From contig JARKVD010000036.1 of assembly GCA_029851835.1 (NCBI GenBank), forward strand, positions 19,030 through 83,029: a stretch of 64,000 nt of DNA, written 5' to 3'. The stretch comes from Clostridium sp. (GTDB lineage Bacteria > Bacillota > Clostridia > Clostridiales > Clostridiaceae). How positions within the stretch are numbered: the stretch's first letter is position 1; each line of letters starts with the position of its first letter. The notes under the pieces were generated by a model. That model searched no databases. It saw nothing but the letters and a program-made list of their open reading frames with translations, and was not told where the DNA came from. Below, in pieces: positions 45,194 to 56,451 of this stretch. Made by a program: the position numbers and the translations under genes.

Positions 45194-48061
45194 GTGAAGA
45201 GCTTGAAGAATGGAAAGAAGATAGTTATATCATTTTTAGTTTTAACAACTCTATCGGGAGTAGTTTTTGTGAATTCACGTATGTCTGCAAATGCAGAGAT
45301 AGCAACTAAGCCATCATTTAAAGTATCTATAGATAGTGTATCACCAAATCCGGCAATCATAGGAGAAGATATAACAGTAAAAGGCACTATAACACCACAA
45401 CCATTTGAAACAGAGGTACCAGCTAAGGAGATAGTAATGGTGTTAGATACTTCAGGAAGTATGAATGAAAGTGTAAAATTAGAAACAACAACTATATGCA
45501 AATTGGAAGGCGTTAGATATTGTATTGTTCATAAAAAGACTGGTTCCCATAATAAAAATGGAAAAGAACATGATTGGATTGATAATTACTGTACTACACA
45601 TGAAAAATCAGAAACACACTATTCAACTACAAATTCAACTAGAATTAAAGAACTTAAAAAAGCGGCCAAAGCTTTTGTTAACAAAATGAAAGATGTTCCT
45701 AATTTAAAAATTAGTATAGTCGCCTATTCTAGTTTAGCTACAATTAACCCTAATGGAAAAAATGGTGATATATATGTAAAAAGCATTGATTCGAGGAGTA
45801 GTCATAAAGTACCTAATTACATAAGTGTTGGAAGTAGTTTTCTGGATGTAAAGGACAGCAGATTACCATCTATGATAGATGAGTTAGAACCGTTAGGAGG
45901 AACTAATACTGGAGAAGGTCTTAGAAGAGCACAATATATGCTGAAAAATGGAGATAAAAATGCTAATAAGACTATAATTTTAATGTCAGATGGTTTACCT
46001 ACTTTTTATTCGGTAAATAAAGATGATAAGAATTTTTATACAGAGATAACTAAAGATAATCCGCCTAGATTTGCTGGCCCGGGAAGTGGAGCTGACACAA
46101 GTTCTAAAAATTATGCTGTAACTATTGGAAATACAATTAAAGATACAGTGAATAATGTATTTTCAATTGGATATGGACTTGGTGGAGATACAAGTACTGA
46201 AAATAAGATAATGAAAGAAATGCATAATTCAATGGGAGGAAAAGATGAAAATTTCTTTGCTTCTGATGATGGAGCTATTGATAAAGTTTTTGAGCAGATT
46301 GCAGAGAAAATTCTATCAACATATGCTCTTAGCAATATAAATATGAATCCTAATTTAGGATCAGATTTCACTTTAAGCGTTGGTGGAAATACAGTGAGAA
46401 TTGATAATGTTAACTATAAAACAGATGGTATAGTTAATAATGGTAGAGTGAAATATGCTGCAGATCCAATTGGATTTGAATTTATAATTAGCGCTACTGA
46501 AAATAGTCAGATAGGTATACATGAATTGTTTAAAGATGCAACTATTACATTCCCCTGGAAGGATGAGTATATAAATATTGAAGTTCCAAGTGTATCAATT
46601 GAAATTCAAGACAATGATTTATTGAAAATAAAGGCAGAGCTTAAAAGTGATAAAATTGTTGAAACAATTACAGGGGAGTTGGTAGAGGTTACTTATAATA
46701 TAACAGCTGAAGAGTTTACTTTTAAGGATTCTGGTAATAAAAAACCAAAGGATATAGCAGTGTTAATAGATGTATCTAAGGGGGAAGAATTAAGTCAGAT
46801 AAAGAGTCCTATAATTGAGAGATTGATAAATAATAATATTTCTGACCAGGTAAAATATAGTTTTATAACATATAGTAATGAAGTTAGTGTACTAAATTCG
46901 TTGACGAAGAATACAAATGACAACAGAAACGATATGGAGAAAATTGTGAACGATATATCTAACAGCAGTAGCACAGAGAAGAATATAGGAAGAGCTATCA
47001 GTAAAGCTGTCGAGGTATTAAACGATTTAAATCAAGGGGCAACAGAGGATTCAGATAAATATATCGTATTTATTGGTTCAGGAACTCAAAAGTATGATGA
47101 AAATGATGAAGCTGTTAGCATTGTAAGAGGAAAAGATTATAATGTTATAAGTCTTAGTGTTAAGGGCAAAGAAACTTCTTTAAAAACCTTGCATACAGCT
47201 GTGTTAGGGAAGCAAGAAGAATGTTTTGTAACTGCTAGTAGCAATGATGAGATTTCTAATAAGATGAATACTGTATTAGAAAAGATAGATAATAGTGGTA
47301 ATTATAAGACTTATGAAAGAGATGTGCAATTAACATTTGAGCTTGGAGAGTTTTTTAGGCATGTAGTAGACGGTGAGGTTAAGCAGGACGATAAGATAAT
47401 AATAAATCTACCGACAGTTAGATTTAACAATATCGGAAATGATATATATAGAGCCGAAAGCATAGAGCCAATAGCTTTTACAGTTACAACTATAATTGAG
47501 AATTACGGGGACTTACAATTTAAAAAGGGAACTATGCAGTATAGGAACCTAATTAATAAAGAAGTTAATCCAATATTAGAAATACCTTTAATAAAATTGA
47601 CTCAACCGATAAAGGAAGTAAAGCATGGTATAGAGCATACTTCTGAAAATAGGGAAGTTAATTTAATTGAAGATGTGGTTACTATAGCTGAGAATATGAA
47701 TATTAATATAACTGCTGGAGCTAAGTTATCCTCTAGTGATGTAAATGTGGAGTTGCTTATTGATAAAAATATAGATGTATATAATAAAGATAATGTAAGC
47801 GATGTCAAGATGTATAAGGTTGTGGATGGCAAGCTGCAAGAGTTAGTATTTAATGTTGTAAAATCAGGAACAACAGAAACTCAAAATAAATATAAGTTTA
47901 CAATATCGGAAGAAATAAGTGGACAAACCGAAGTTGTTATTAAGTATGCAGTAAAAATGAATTCAGATAGTATAGGTAAGACATATATCAATAATGTTAT
48001 TTTTGGGAATATAGATAAGCCTCTTAATTTAAAAGGTGCATCATTGCCAAATATGTTCTAA
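45194..48061 (+). CDS. Secreted von Willebrand factor A protein, candidate pilus adhesin
   Basis: The 955-aa protein has a signal peptide (residues 1-34, cleavage likely after SANA). The first VWA domain begins at IVMVLD85TSGSM with an intact MIDAS DxSxS. A Cys/His-rich insertion occupies residues 97-146 (C102, C110, H113, H119, H126, C133, H136, H142). A second VWA-like domain begins at about residue 520 with D526VSKG, a MIDAS lacking the second serine. The C-terminal 250 residues are strand-rich. No LPxTG or membrane anchor is visible. The GTG start follows AGGAGGGAGG. As the last gene of the pilus operon, it may be tip-bound as PilY1 or pilus-tip VWA adhesins are; that is inference. Confidence 0.75.
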   Translation: MKSLKNGKKIVISFLVLTTLSGVVFVNSRMSANAEIATKPSFKVSIDSVSPNPAIIGEDITVKGTITPQPFETEVPAKEIVMVLDTSGSMNESVKLETTTICKLEGVRYCIVHKKTGSHNKNGKEHDWIDNYCTTHEKSETHYSTTNSTRIKELKKAAKAFVNKMKDVPNLKISIVAYSSLATINPNGKNGDIYVKSIDSRSSHKVPNYISVGSSFLDVKDSRLPSMIDELEPLGGTNTGEGLRRAQYMLKNGDKNANKTIILMSDGLPTFYSVNKDDKNFYTEITKDNPPRFAGPGSGADTSSKNYAVTIGNTIKDTVNNVFSIGYGLGGDTSTENKIMKEMHNSMGGKDENFFASDDGAIDKVFEQIAEKILSTYALSNINMNPNLGSDFTLSVGGNTVRIDNVNYKTDGIVNNGRVKYAADPIGFEFIISATENSQIGIHELFKDATITFPWKDEYINIEVPSVSIEIQDNDLLKIKAELKSDKIVETITGELVEVTYNITAEEFTFKDSGNKKPKDIAVLIDVSKGEELSQIKSPIIERLINNNISDQVKYSFITYSNEVSVLNSLTKNTNDNRNDMEKIVNDISNSSSTEKNIGRAISKAVEVLNDLNQGATEDSDKYIVFIGSGTQKYDENDEAVSIVRGKDYNVISLSVKGKETSLKTLHTAVLGKQEECFVTASSNDEISNKMNTVLEKIDNSGNYKTYERDVQLTFELGEFFRHVVDGEVKQDDKIIINLPTVRFNNIGNDIYRAESIEPIAFTVTTIIENYGDLQFKKGTMQYRNLINKEVNPILEIPLIKLTQPIKEVKHGIEHTSENREVNLIEDVVTIAENMNINITAGAKLSSSDVNVELLIDKNIDVYNKDNVSDVKMYKVVDGKLQELVFNVVKSGTTETQNKYKFTISEEISGQTEVVIKYAVKMNSDSIGKTYINNVIFGNIDKPLNLKGASLPNMF

Positions 48062-48066
48062 TTTTT

Positions 48067-48110
48067 AAGAGAGGCTTACTGATTTGAGAAAACGGTAAGC
48101 TTCTCTTTAT
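48067..48110 (+). terminator. Terminator at the end of the pilus operon
   Basis: AAGAGAGGCTTAC pairs with GTAAGCTTCTCTT (one G-T) and is followed by TAT-rich sequence. Confidence 0.7.
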
Positions 48111-48273
48111 AAATGCAAGGAAAATATATATTATATATTCACAATATGCAACTGAAAATATTTTAATTGTATAAAATTTCGGTTTTGTTATATTTTGCTG
48201 CATAAATATACGAAATACATTAAATACACATCTAAAGTTCGACAAATTTCAGAAAAATCCTCATGAACAACCC

Positions 48274-48302
48274 TTGACAAAACAATATATTTTAAATAAA
48301 AT
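48274..48302 (+). promoter_or_regulatory. Predicted sigma-A promoter of guaB-guaA
   Basis: TTGACA at 48274-48279 and TAAAAT at 48297-48302 have a 17-base spacer. The aptamer begins about 25 nt after the expected start of transcription. Confidence 0.8.
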
Positions 48303-48333
48303 AGGTATAATAAATTAAGAATTAAATAGTGAC

Positions 48334-48402
48334 GAACTCATATATACCTTGAATATGGCAAGGAGTATCTACCGGAAACCGTGAATTTCTGACTATGAGT
48401 AA
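48334..48402 (+). ncRNA. Guanine-type purine riboswitch
   Basis: P1 pairs ACTCA (48336-48340) with TGAGT (48396-48400). The core TATATACCTTG...ATGGCAAGGAGT...CTACCGG-AAACCG-TAATTTCTGACTA follows the purine aptamer. The nucleotide equivalent to position 74 (GAC-TAT) is C, which specifies guanine/hypoxanthine rather than adenine. It precedes guaB, so guanine should shut off GMP synthesis. Confidence 0.95.
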
Positions 48403-48429
48403 GAGAACATGTTATATATAAAATATGGA

Positions 48430-48518
48430 CATGCTACTTTTACTTTATAGTTTTTTAGGAAAAATTCAGGAATCTGAAATTTTGATTAAGGCTGTGAAGT
48501 TAGGTAGCATGTTTTTTA
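48430..48518 (+). terminator. Riboswitch-controlled terminator before guaB
   Basis: ACATGCTACT at 48430 pairs with AGGTAGCATGT at 48502-48512, enclosing a smaller hairpin, followed by six T. ACATGTTATA at 48408 upstream may offer an alternative partner. It sits between the guanine aptamer and guaB. Confidence 0.82.
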
Positions 48519-48533
48519 TTGTTTAAGAGATAA

Positions 48534-50051
<1,518 letters not shown>

Positions 50052-50062
50052 GAGATAATTTT

Positions 50063-51604
50063 ATGAATAGAGAATTAGTATTAGTTATTGATTTTGGTGG
50101 TCAATACAACCAGTTAATAGCAAGAAGAGTTAGAGAGTGTAACGTATATTGTGAAGTTCACCCTTGCACAATATCTGTAGATAAAGTTAAAGAAATGAAT
50201 CCAAAGGGAATAATTTTCACTGGTGGACCAAACAGTGTTTATGGTGAAAATTCTCCTCTTATAGATAAAGCTATATTTGAACTAGGAATTCCTGTACTTG
50301 GAATTTGCTATGGTTCACAGCTTATGTCTCATATGCTTGGCGGAAAGGTTGCAACTGCACCTGTTAGCGAGTATGGTAAGACAGAAGTTAAGGTGGATGT
50401 TACATCTAAGTTATTTGATGGAGTTTCACCATCAACTATCTGTTGGATGAGCCACACTGATTATATAGAAAAAGCACCAGAAGGCTTTAAAATAATAGGT
50501 CATACACCAGTTTGTCCAGTAGCGGCAATGGAGTGTGCAGATAAAAACCTTTATGCAGTTCAATACCACCCAGAGGTAATGCATACCAAAGAGGGTAACA
50601 AGATGTTATCTAACTTTGTTTATAACATCTGTAACTGTGCAGGAGATTGGAAAATGGATTCTTTCGTTGAGAGAACTATTGAAGAAATCCGTGCTAAAGT
50701 TGGAAATGGTAAAGCTCTATGCGCTTTATCTGGTGGAGTTGATTCATCAGTTGCTGCAGTTCTTTTATCTAAAGCAATCGGTAAACAGTTAACATGCGTG
50801 TTTGTTGATCACGGTCTTTTAAGAAAGAACGAAGGCGATGAGGTTGAAGCTATATTTGGACCAGAAGGACAATATGACTTAAACTTCATAAGAGTTAACG
50901 CACAAGAGAGATTCTACGCAGCTCTTGCTGGAGTAGAGGATCCTGAAACTAAGAGAAAAATCATAGGTGAAGAGTTTATAAGAGTATTTGAAGAGGAAGC
51001 TAAGAAGATTGGAACAATTGATTTCCTAGTACAAGGAACAATTTACCCAGATATCATCGAAAGCGGACTTGGCGACTCTGCAGTGATAAAATCACACCAT
51101 AATGTTGGAGGACTTCCTGAATACGTTGATTTTAAAGAAATAATAGAGCCTTTAAGACTATTATTCAAAGATGAAGTTAGAAAAGCTGGTCTAGAGCTTG
51201 GAATACCTGAAAAATTAGTATACAGACAGCCTTTCCCAGGTCCTGGTCTTGGAATCAGAATCATTGGAGAAGTAACTGCTGAAAAGGTAAGAATAGTTCA
51301 AGATGCAGATTACATTTATAGAGAAGAGATTGCAAAAGCTGGAATAGATAAAGAAATAGGACAGTACTTTGCAGCTTTAACTAATATGCGTTCTGTAGGA
51401 GTTATGGGTGACGAAAGAACTTATGACTACGCAGTAGCATTAAGAGCAGTAACAACAAGTGACTTCATGACAGCAGAATCTGCTGACCTACCATGGGAAG
51501 TACTTGGAAAGGTTACTACTAGAATAGTAAATGAAGTTAAAGGGGTTAACCGTGTATTCTACGATTGCACAGGAAAGCCACCAGCAACAATAGAGTTTGA
51601 GTAA
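50063..51604 (+). CDS. guaA: GMP synthase (glutamine-hydrolysing)
   Basis: GuaA aminates XMP to GMP. The 513-aa protein has a class I glutaminase domain with GIC82YGSQLM and YHPEVMHT, an ATP pyrophosphatase domain with [12 protein letters not shown], and the C-terminal dimerisation domain ending KPPATIEFE. It starts 11 bases after guaB with GGAGATAAT upstream. Confidence 0.98.
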   Translation: MNRELVLVIDFGGQYNQLIARRVRECNVYCEVHPCTISVDKVKEMNPKGIIFTGGPNSVYGENSPLIDKAIFELGIPVLGICYGSQLMSHMLGGKVATAPVSEYGKTEVKVDVTSKLFDGVSPSTICWMSHTDYIEKAPEGFKIIGHTPVCPVAAMECADKNLYAVQYHPEVMHTKEGNKMLSNFVYNICNCAGDWKMDSFVERTIEEIRAKVGNGKALCALSGGVDSSVAAVLLSKAIGKQLTCVFVDHGLLRKNEGDEVEAIFGPEGQYDLNFIRVNAQERFYAALAGVEDPETKRKIIGEEFIRVFEEEAKKIGTIDFLVQGTIYPDIIESGLGDSAVIKSHHNVGGLPEYVDFKEIIEPLRLLFKDEVRKAGLELGIPEKLVYRQPFPGPGLGIRIIGEVTAEKVRIVQDADYIYREEIAKAGIDKEIGQYFAALTNMRSVGVMGDERTYDYAVALRAVTTSDFMTAESADLPWEVLGKVTTRIVNEVKGVNRVFYDCTGKPPATIEFE

Positions 51605-51672
51605 GGCTCACAATCTATGATTTGGTCAGCCGAACTCACTCCTTCGAATGAATATGAGAAGGAGTTTCTTTA
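51605..51672. repeat. Dispersed hairpin repeat after guaA (A6)
   Basis: CAATCTATGATTTGG and ACTCCTTCGAA...AGAAGGAGT form the same two modules as the unit at 19950. It begins at the guaA stop codon. Beyond it, GCTAAACA/TGTTTAGC with an inner GAGGA/TCCTC (51688-51732) is another hairpin. Confidence 0.75.
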
Positions 51673-51782
51673 ATAAAGTTAACATCGCTAAACAGTTTGT
51701 GAGGAGATTGCTATCCTCTTGAATGTTTAGCCTCCAAATAGGTTTACACATAATTATTTATGTTTAAATAAAATCACACCCA

Positions 51783-51830
51783 AAATTATCCCCAGTTGAG
51801 TAATTAACTGGGGATAATTTAGTTTTTATT
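51783..51830 (+). terminator. Terminator of the guaB-guaA unit
   Basis: AAATTATCCCCAGTT pairs perfectly with AACTGGGGATAATTT, followed by AGTTTTTATT. Confidence 0.88.
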
Positions 51831-51851
51831 GTGAATAAGCAAGATTAAAAA

Positions 51852-51880
51852 TTTACTTAGTAACTTAATGGGTCTATAAT
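51852..51880 (+). promoter_or_regulatory. Promoter of the 45-aa membrane peptide gene
   Basis: TTTACT at 51852-51857 and TATAAT at 51875-51880, 17-base spacer. The ATG is 42 bases beyond the -10 box. Confidence 0.65.
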
Positions 51881-51921
51881 ATGATGTAGGATTAAATTAA
51901 AAATACATCGGGGGGATAAGG

Positions 51922-52059
51922 ATGAAAAAGGCTATAATATCAGTAATTTGTATATTGATAGGTGCTCTTTTAGCTCAAATAGCTATAAATAAAAGAGAAG
52001 CTAAAGAGGAAAAAGTAAGTGATAACAGACCAGCAATAGAAATAGCAATTAATAAGTAA
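51922..52059 (+). CDS. Single-pass membrane peptide, 45 aa, unknown
   Basis: ATG 51922 follows CGGGGGGATAAGG. The peptide starts MKKAIISVICILIGALLAQIA, a hydrophobic helix that could be a signal anchor, followed by a charged tail of about 24 residues. It has its own promoter and terminator, which argues that it is a real gene. I do not recognise it. Confidence 0.65.
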   Translation: MKKAIISVICILIGALLAQIAINKREAKEEKVSDNRPAIEIAINK

Positions 52060-52067
52060 CATATAAA

Positions 52068-52106
52068 AAAATATCCTGAGCATATTCTTAGCTTAGGATA
52101 TTTTTT
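52068..52106 (+). terminator. Terminator after the 45-aa peptide gene
   Basis: AATATCCTGAGC pairs with GCTTAGGATATT (one G-T), followed by a T run. Confidence 0.88.
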
Positions 52107-52174
52107 ATTTTCATGATTTAAAAATGGACTTTTAGGAATAATAATCTAAAAGTCACAACTAGGAGAGAGTTTAG

Positions 52175-53248
52175 GTGAAAAGAAGATATAGATTCATTTT
52201 ACTTAGTGTAGTAATAAGTTTTGTAATTAATATCTTATCTCCAGTTCTTGTATTTTCGGCAGATAGGGAAAGAGATGAGGAAGAGAGGATTAAGGAGATT
52301 TGTGCTGAAGTAAAACAAATGAATATAGATAGACAGGTTAAGGAACTTACATCAGCTGGAATGACAATTGAGGATGCGGAGTATTATGTAAGGTTGAATA
52401 ATCTTGTTGAGAGTCTTGAGAATGAAAATATAGAGGTTCTAATAGATGAGGATGTAGAAGATATATCAGACCATGAGTTTTCAATTAATAAAGCTTATTA
52501 TAGAGAAAAAATATTAGATGGAGATAAAAGGGCATTAAAGAAGGCGATAAAATCTTTAGATACTTTAATTAATGGTAGTGAATATGCTGAAAGAGTAATA
52601 AGCACTTTTTCAGATAAAGCCGCTTTCGAAATTATATATCCTGATGGTTCTAAAATTTCTTATGATACAAGGATTAAAGAAAGTAGTTACAGAGCAGAAA
52701 AAGAGAGGATATTACAAAAACAAAACAAGGATAAAGTAGAAAATTTAAGCGAAGTCTTAGATAACAATAAAAAGAAGGATGTATATAATACTGTTAACCT
52801 TGGATATGAAGAGACAGTTATGGATGAAGGCATTACCTATGCTTATGAAAATCTTGGTTGGAGAGAGGGTGAATGGGCATTTGAGTCAGGCTTATCATTT
52901 TCCAAGGTTTATTTATACACTGAATTTCAGCTAGGAAGTAATGGAGAATCAACTATAAAATATGCTAGAGGTGGTCAGTCTTCCTATGGAATTATTAATA
53001 TAGCAAATAGCACTGGTGGAGTTATATCCAGAACGTCTAGTGGTGGAGGAAATATCCCAGCTGAGGCAAGGAATGAAGTGGTATTTACCGTAAGTGGCTC
53101 CTTTGGAGCAACATTTTTAATTTTATCTTTATCGGTAGAACCGGGAATGAACTGGACTCAATATATAATTTTTAGACTTTATGATTCTGAAAAAATAGAT
53201 GACGAATATGTTGCTAGATATGAATGGTATGCTGCTGAATACAAATAG
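52175..53248 (+). CDS. Exported protein of unknown function
   Basis: Not recognised. The 357-aa protein has a classical signal peptide (RRYRFILLSVVISFVINILSPVLVFSA, cleavage after about residue 29). A charged helical region follows to about residue 215, then a beta-rich C-terminal domain with Gly/Ser-rich turns (GGVISRTSSGGGNIP) and aromatic strands. No anchor or sortase motif is visible, so it is probably released. The GTG start follows AGGAGAGAG. It sits 42 bases before the next gene, likely one operon. An 8-bp inverted repeat (GACTTTTA/TAAAAGTC) lies at 52127-52154 before it. Confidence 0.7.
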   Translation: MKRRYRFILLSVVISFVINILSPVLVFSADRERDEEERIKEICAEVKQMNIDRQVKELTSAGMTIEDAEYYVRLNNLVESLENENIEVLIDEDVEDISDHEFSINKAYYREKILDGDKRALKKAIKSLDTLINGSEYAERVISTFSDKAAFEIIYPDGSKISYDTRIKESSYRAEKERILQKQNKDKVENLSEVLDNNKKKDVYNTVNLGYEETVMDEGITYAYENLGWREGEWAFESGLSFSKVYLYTEFQLGSNGESTIKYARGGQSSYGIINIANSTGGVISRTSSGGGNIPAEARNEVVFTVSGSFGATFLILSLSVEPGMNWTQYIIFRLYDSEKIDDEYVARYEWYAAEYK

Positions 53249-53290
53249 CCATTGAGCTATTTGTAAATTTAAAAGGGAGTGTGAATTCAA

Positions 53291-53965
53291 GTGAAAAACA
53301 AAAGAAAAAAATTGGACTTAGAAACTAAGATTGATTTAGTATTATTAGTGTTAGGCATGTTTTTGATTATTTGGCTTGTTGTTACTCATGAAGAGGTTAG
53401 AAAGGGATATGTTTCTACGGCAAATTTTAAAGAATCATATATAGAAGTTGTTGAAACTGTAAGTAAATTAGTAGATGATAAGGTGGATGAACTAGCAGAG
53501 ACAAAACTTATGGACATTATTTCCCAGGAATTAGCCTTAAACGACTCAAACCTCAAAATACTATCACAAAGTAGTTTTGATAATAGTATTATAGCCACCT
53601 TTATCTATGAAGATGGTGAGGATGACCATGAAGGAATCTGTCAAATATCACAGAAGGATGAGATTTTATTTAAAGCTGTAGATAAAATAAATAAATATGA
53701 GCCCTTTACTCTTCGTGAGGTAGAATTCAGAAAGGAAAGTCTGCCTATCTGCACTGTGATTTATGGCGTTATTAATACTCCAATTATAAAAAGCATTAAT
53801 ATCAATTTTAATGATGCTTCCATAGTGAATATTGTTCTAGGTGATAATAAAAATTATTCCTATGTAAATGAAGTTGATGCTTCTCCTATAATTCGCGTAG
53901 ATGGACTTGATAAAGACCTTAATATCTTTTATAAATGGGATAAGATTTATGTGAAACCGGTTTAA
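53291..53965 (+). CDS. Membrane-anchored protein of unknown function
   Basis: Not recognised. The 224-aa protein has a basic N-terminus, one transmembrane segment (about residues 15-33, LVLLVLGMFLIIWLVVTH) and an acidic, probably extracytoplasmic, alpha/beta domain. The GTG start has GGGAGTGTG upstream. It probably works with the exported protein just upstream; that is inference from spacing only. Confidence 0.65.
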   Translation: MKNKRKKLDLETKIDLVLLVLGMFLIIWLVVTHEEVRKGYVSTANFKESYIEVVETVSKLVDDKVDELAETKLMDIISQELALNDSNLKILSQSSFDNSIIATFIYEDGEDDHEGICQISQKDEILFKAVDKINKYEPFTLREVEFRKESLPICTVIYGVINTPIIKSININFNDASIVNIVLGDNKNYSYVNEVDASPIIRVDGLDKDLNIFYKWDKIYVKPV

Positions 53966-53980
53966 GGAATTAATAAATAT

Positions 53981-54009
53981 TTGAAAGAGTTTTCATAATA
54001 TTGTATACT
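53981..54009 (+). promoter_or_regulatory. Predicted promoter of the CaCA antiporter gene
   Basis: TTGAAA at 53981-53986 and TATACT at 54004-54009, 17-base spacer; the start codon is 24 bases beyond the -10 box. Confidence 0.65.
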
Positions 54010-54033
54010 ACAATAGTGAATAGGGGGAGTATT

Positions 54034-55056
54034 ATGGAAATAATTTTACCAATTATATTATTTATATTAGGTGCCGCAATTATCATCAAGGGCGGAGATC
54101 TATTTGTGGATGCAGCTATTTGGATGGCAAAGGTAACAGGAATACCTAACATCATAATAGGTGCAACGATTGTTAGTTTAGCAACCACATTACCAGAGTT
54201 TTTTGTTTCGACCATAGCAACTGTTAGTGGGTCACCAGATATAGCAATAGGAAATGCTATAGGTTCAATTATATGCAATACAGGGCTTATATTATCCATA
54301 TCAATGATGATTATGCCAGTTAAAGTTGAGAAGAAGTCGTTTATGTCTAAAGCAGCTCTTATGATAGCTTCAACAGTCCTATTATTACTGTTCTCCACTA
54401 ATGGAACTATTAATAGAATTGAAGGTATTGTATTAGCAGTAATTCTTGTTTACTACATAATTCAAAATAAAAAAGAAGCTCAAAAGTCTCTGGAACTTGT
54501 TGATGAAGTTGCAACTACTATTGCAGATGACACAGTTAAAGTAAAATTAGATAAAAGAGAGATTTCAAAAAATCTTATTATGTTTGGAATAGGAACTATA
54601 TTAATTATAGTAGGAGCTAATTTATTAGTTAATAATGCACAGGTTATTGCTAAGTATTTTGAAGTGCCTGAAGCAATAATCAGCTTAACAATAGTTGCTC
54701 TTGGAACATCACTTCCAGAGTTTGTTACAGCATTAACATCCATTTCTAAAAAGCAGGGTGGAGTTGGAGTTGGAAATATTATTGGAGCCAACATTTTGAA
54801 TATCGTCATGATAGTTTCAACTTGTGGTATAATTTCTAATGATGGATTAGTTTTAACATCAAGAAATATAGATTTCTTTGGAAAAACCTTTGTTAACTTC
54901 CATCAAACCATACTGTTAGATATACCAGTAGCATTAGTAATGATGTTATTAGTTATTCTTCCTATAACAACATATGGAAAGTACACTAAGAAAAATGGTG
55001 CCATGTTGTTAGGTGTATATGTGTTTTACATAGGATTCTTATTTATGACTTTATAA
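54034..55056 (+). CDS. Calcium/sodium antiporter, CaCA family
   Basis: The 340-aa protein has ten hydrophobic helices in two inverted halves. Each half holds an alpha-repeat: GATIVSLATTLPEFFVSTIA and LTIVALGTSLPEFVTALTS, whose acidic residues bind the cation. This matches the YrbG/CaCA cation exchanger family. Ca2+/Na+ or Ca2+/H+ exchange is the family expectation; the actual ion pair is unknown. ATG 54034 follows AGGGGGAG; the earlier TTG at 54001 overlaps the -10 box. Confidence 0.9.
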   Translation: MEIILPIILFILGAAIIIKGGDLFVDAAIWMAKVTGIPNIIIGATIVSLATTLPEFFVSTIATVSGSPDIAIGNAIGSIICNTGLILSISMMIMPVKVEKKSFMSKAALMIASTVLLLLFSTNGTINRIEGIVLAVILVYYIIQNKKEAQKSLELVDEVATTIADDTVKVKLDKREISKNLIMFGIGTILIIVGANLLVNNAQVIAKYFEVPEAIISLTIVALGTSLPEFVTALTSISKKQGGVGVGNIIGANILNIVMIVSTCGIISNDGLVLTSRNIDFFGKTFVNFHQTILLDIPVALVMMLLVILPITTYGKYTKKNGAMLLGVYVFYIGFLFMTL

Positions 55057-55091
55057 TATATAAATTCTTATTATTTTAGGAGGGGATTAGT

Positions 55092-56447
55092 ATGATGAAT
55101 GCGGTAAGTTTAAACATGAGAAATCTTGAAGGTTTCGTAAGTGCGGGGCAAATAAATAACTTAAAACCTATGGTAGCTGCAGCCCATAAGATTTTGCATG
55201 AAAAAAGTGGAGCTGGAAATGACTTTTTAGGATGGCTTGATTTGCCTGTAGAGTATGATAAGGAAGAGTTTCAAAGAGTTAAGGAAGCTGCTGAAAATAT
55301 TAAAGCAAATTCTAAAGTGCTTATAGTTGTAGGTATAGGTGGTTCTTATTTAGGTGCAAGAGCTGTTATTGAAGCTTTAACAGGTACCTTCTACAACAAT
55401 TTATCAGGAGCAGATAGAGAAACTCCTGAAATATATTTTGCAGGAAATAACATAAGCTCAACTTATTTAGCACAGCTTTTAAAGGTAATAGGAGATAGGG
55501 ATTTTGCTGTTAATGTAATATCTAAGTCAGGTACAACTACAGAGCCTGCAATAGCTTTCAGAGTATTTAAAGAGCTTGTTGAAAATAAATATGGAAAAGA
55601 GGAAGCTAAGAATAGAATTTTTGTTACAACGGATAAAGCAAGAGGTGCCCTTAAGAACCTTGCAACTGAAGAAGGTTATGAGACTTTCATAATTCCTGAT
55701 GATGTAGGGGGAAGATTCTCTGTTTTAACTCCAGTTGGACTTTTGCCAATTGCTGTAGCAGGAATTAACATAGATGAATTAATGGCAGGAGCAGCTAAAG
55801 GAAGAGAAGCTTATGATGATGAAGATGTTAATAGCAATATTTGTTATCAGTATGCGGCTTCAAGACATTTATTATATGAAATGGGTAAAACTACTGAAAT
55901 ATTAGTAAACTATGAGCCATGCCTTCAATACATGGGTGAGTGGTTTAAACAATTATATGGTGAGAGCCACGGAAAAGATGGAAAGGGAATATTCCCTGCA
56001 TCAGTTAATTTCTCCACAGACCTTCACTCCATGGGACAATATATTCAAGATGGAATGAGAAATATATTTGAAACAGTAGTAAATGTTGAAAAAGTACCTA
56101 TAGAAATGACAATAAAAGAAGATACTATGAATGTGGATGGACTTAACTTCTTATCTGGCAGAACAATAGACTTTGTTAATAAGAATGCTATGGAGGGAAC
56201 AGCTCTTGCTCACGTTGAGGGAGGGGTTCCTAATATCCAAATAAATATGAGTGAATTAACACCAGCTGCTGTTGGAGAGTTAATATACTTCTTTGAAAAA
56301 GCCTGTGCTATTGGAGGATATTTATTAGGAATTAATCCATTTGATCAAGAAGGGGTTGAAGCATACAAGAAAAACATGTTTGCACTTCTTGGAAAGCCAG
56401 GTTATGAGGAGTTACAAAAAACATTATTAAATAAACTAGGAAGGTAA
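55092..56447 (+). CDS. pgi: Glucose-6-phosphate isomerase
   Basis: Pgi interconverts glucose-6-phosphate and fructose-6-phosphate. The 451-aa length fits the short Gram-positive form. Motifs are [27 protein letters not shown], the [14 protein letters not shown] segment, [15 protein letters not shown] and the C-terminal [28 protein letters not shown] precedes ATG 55092. It starts 35 bases after the antiporter and may be read from that promoter. Confidence 0.98.
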   Translation: MMNAVSLNMRNLEGFVSAGQINNLKPMVAAAHKILHEKSGAGNDFLGWLDLPVEYDKEEFQRVKEAAENIKANSKVLIVVGIGGSYLGARAVIEALTGTFYNNLSGADRETPEIYFAGNNISSTYLAQLLKVIGDRDFAVNVISKSGTTTEPAIAFRVFKELVENKYGKEEAKNRIFVTTDKARGALKNLATEEGYETFIIPDDVGGRFSVLTPVGLLPIAVAGINIDELMAGAAKGREAYDDEDVNSNICYQYAASRHLLYEMGKTTEILVNYEPCLQYMGEWFKQLYGESHGKDGKGIFPASVNFSTDLHSMGQYIQDGMRNIFETVVNVEKVPIEMTIKEDTMNVDGLNFLSGRTIDFVNKNAMEGTALAHVEGGVPNIQINMSELTPAAVGELIYFFEKACAIGGYLLGINPFDQEGVEAYKKNMFALLGKPGYEELQKTLLNKLGR

Positions 56448-56451
56448 TAGA

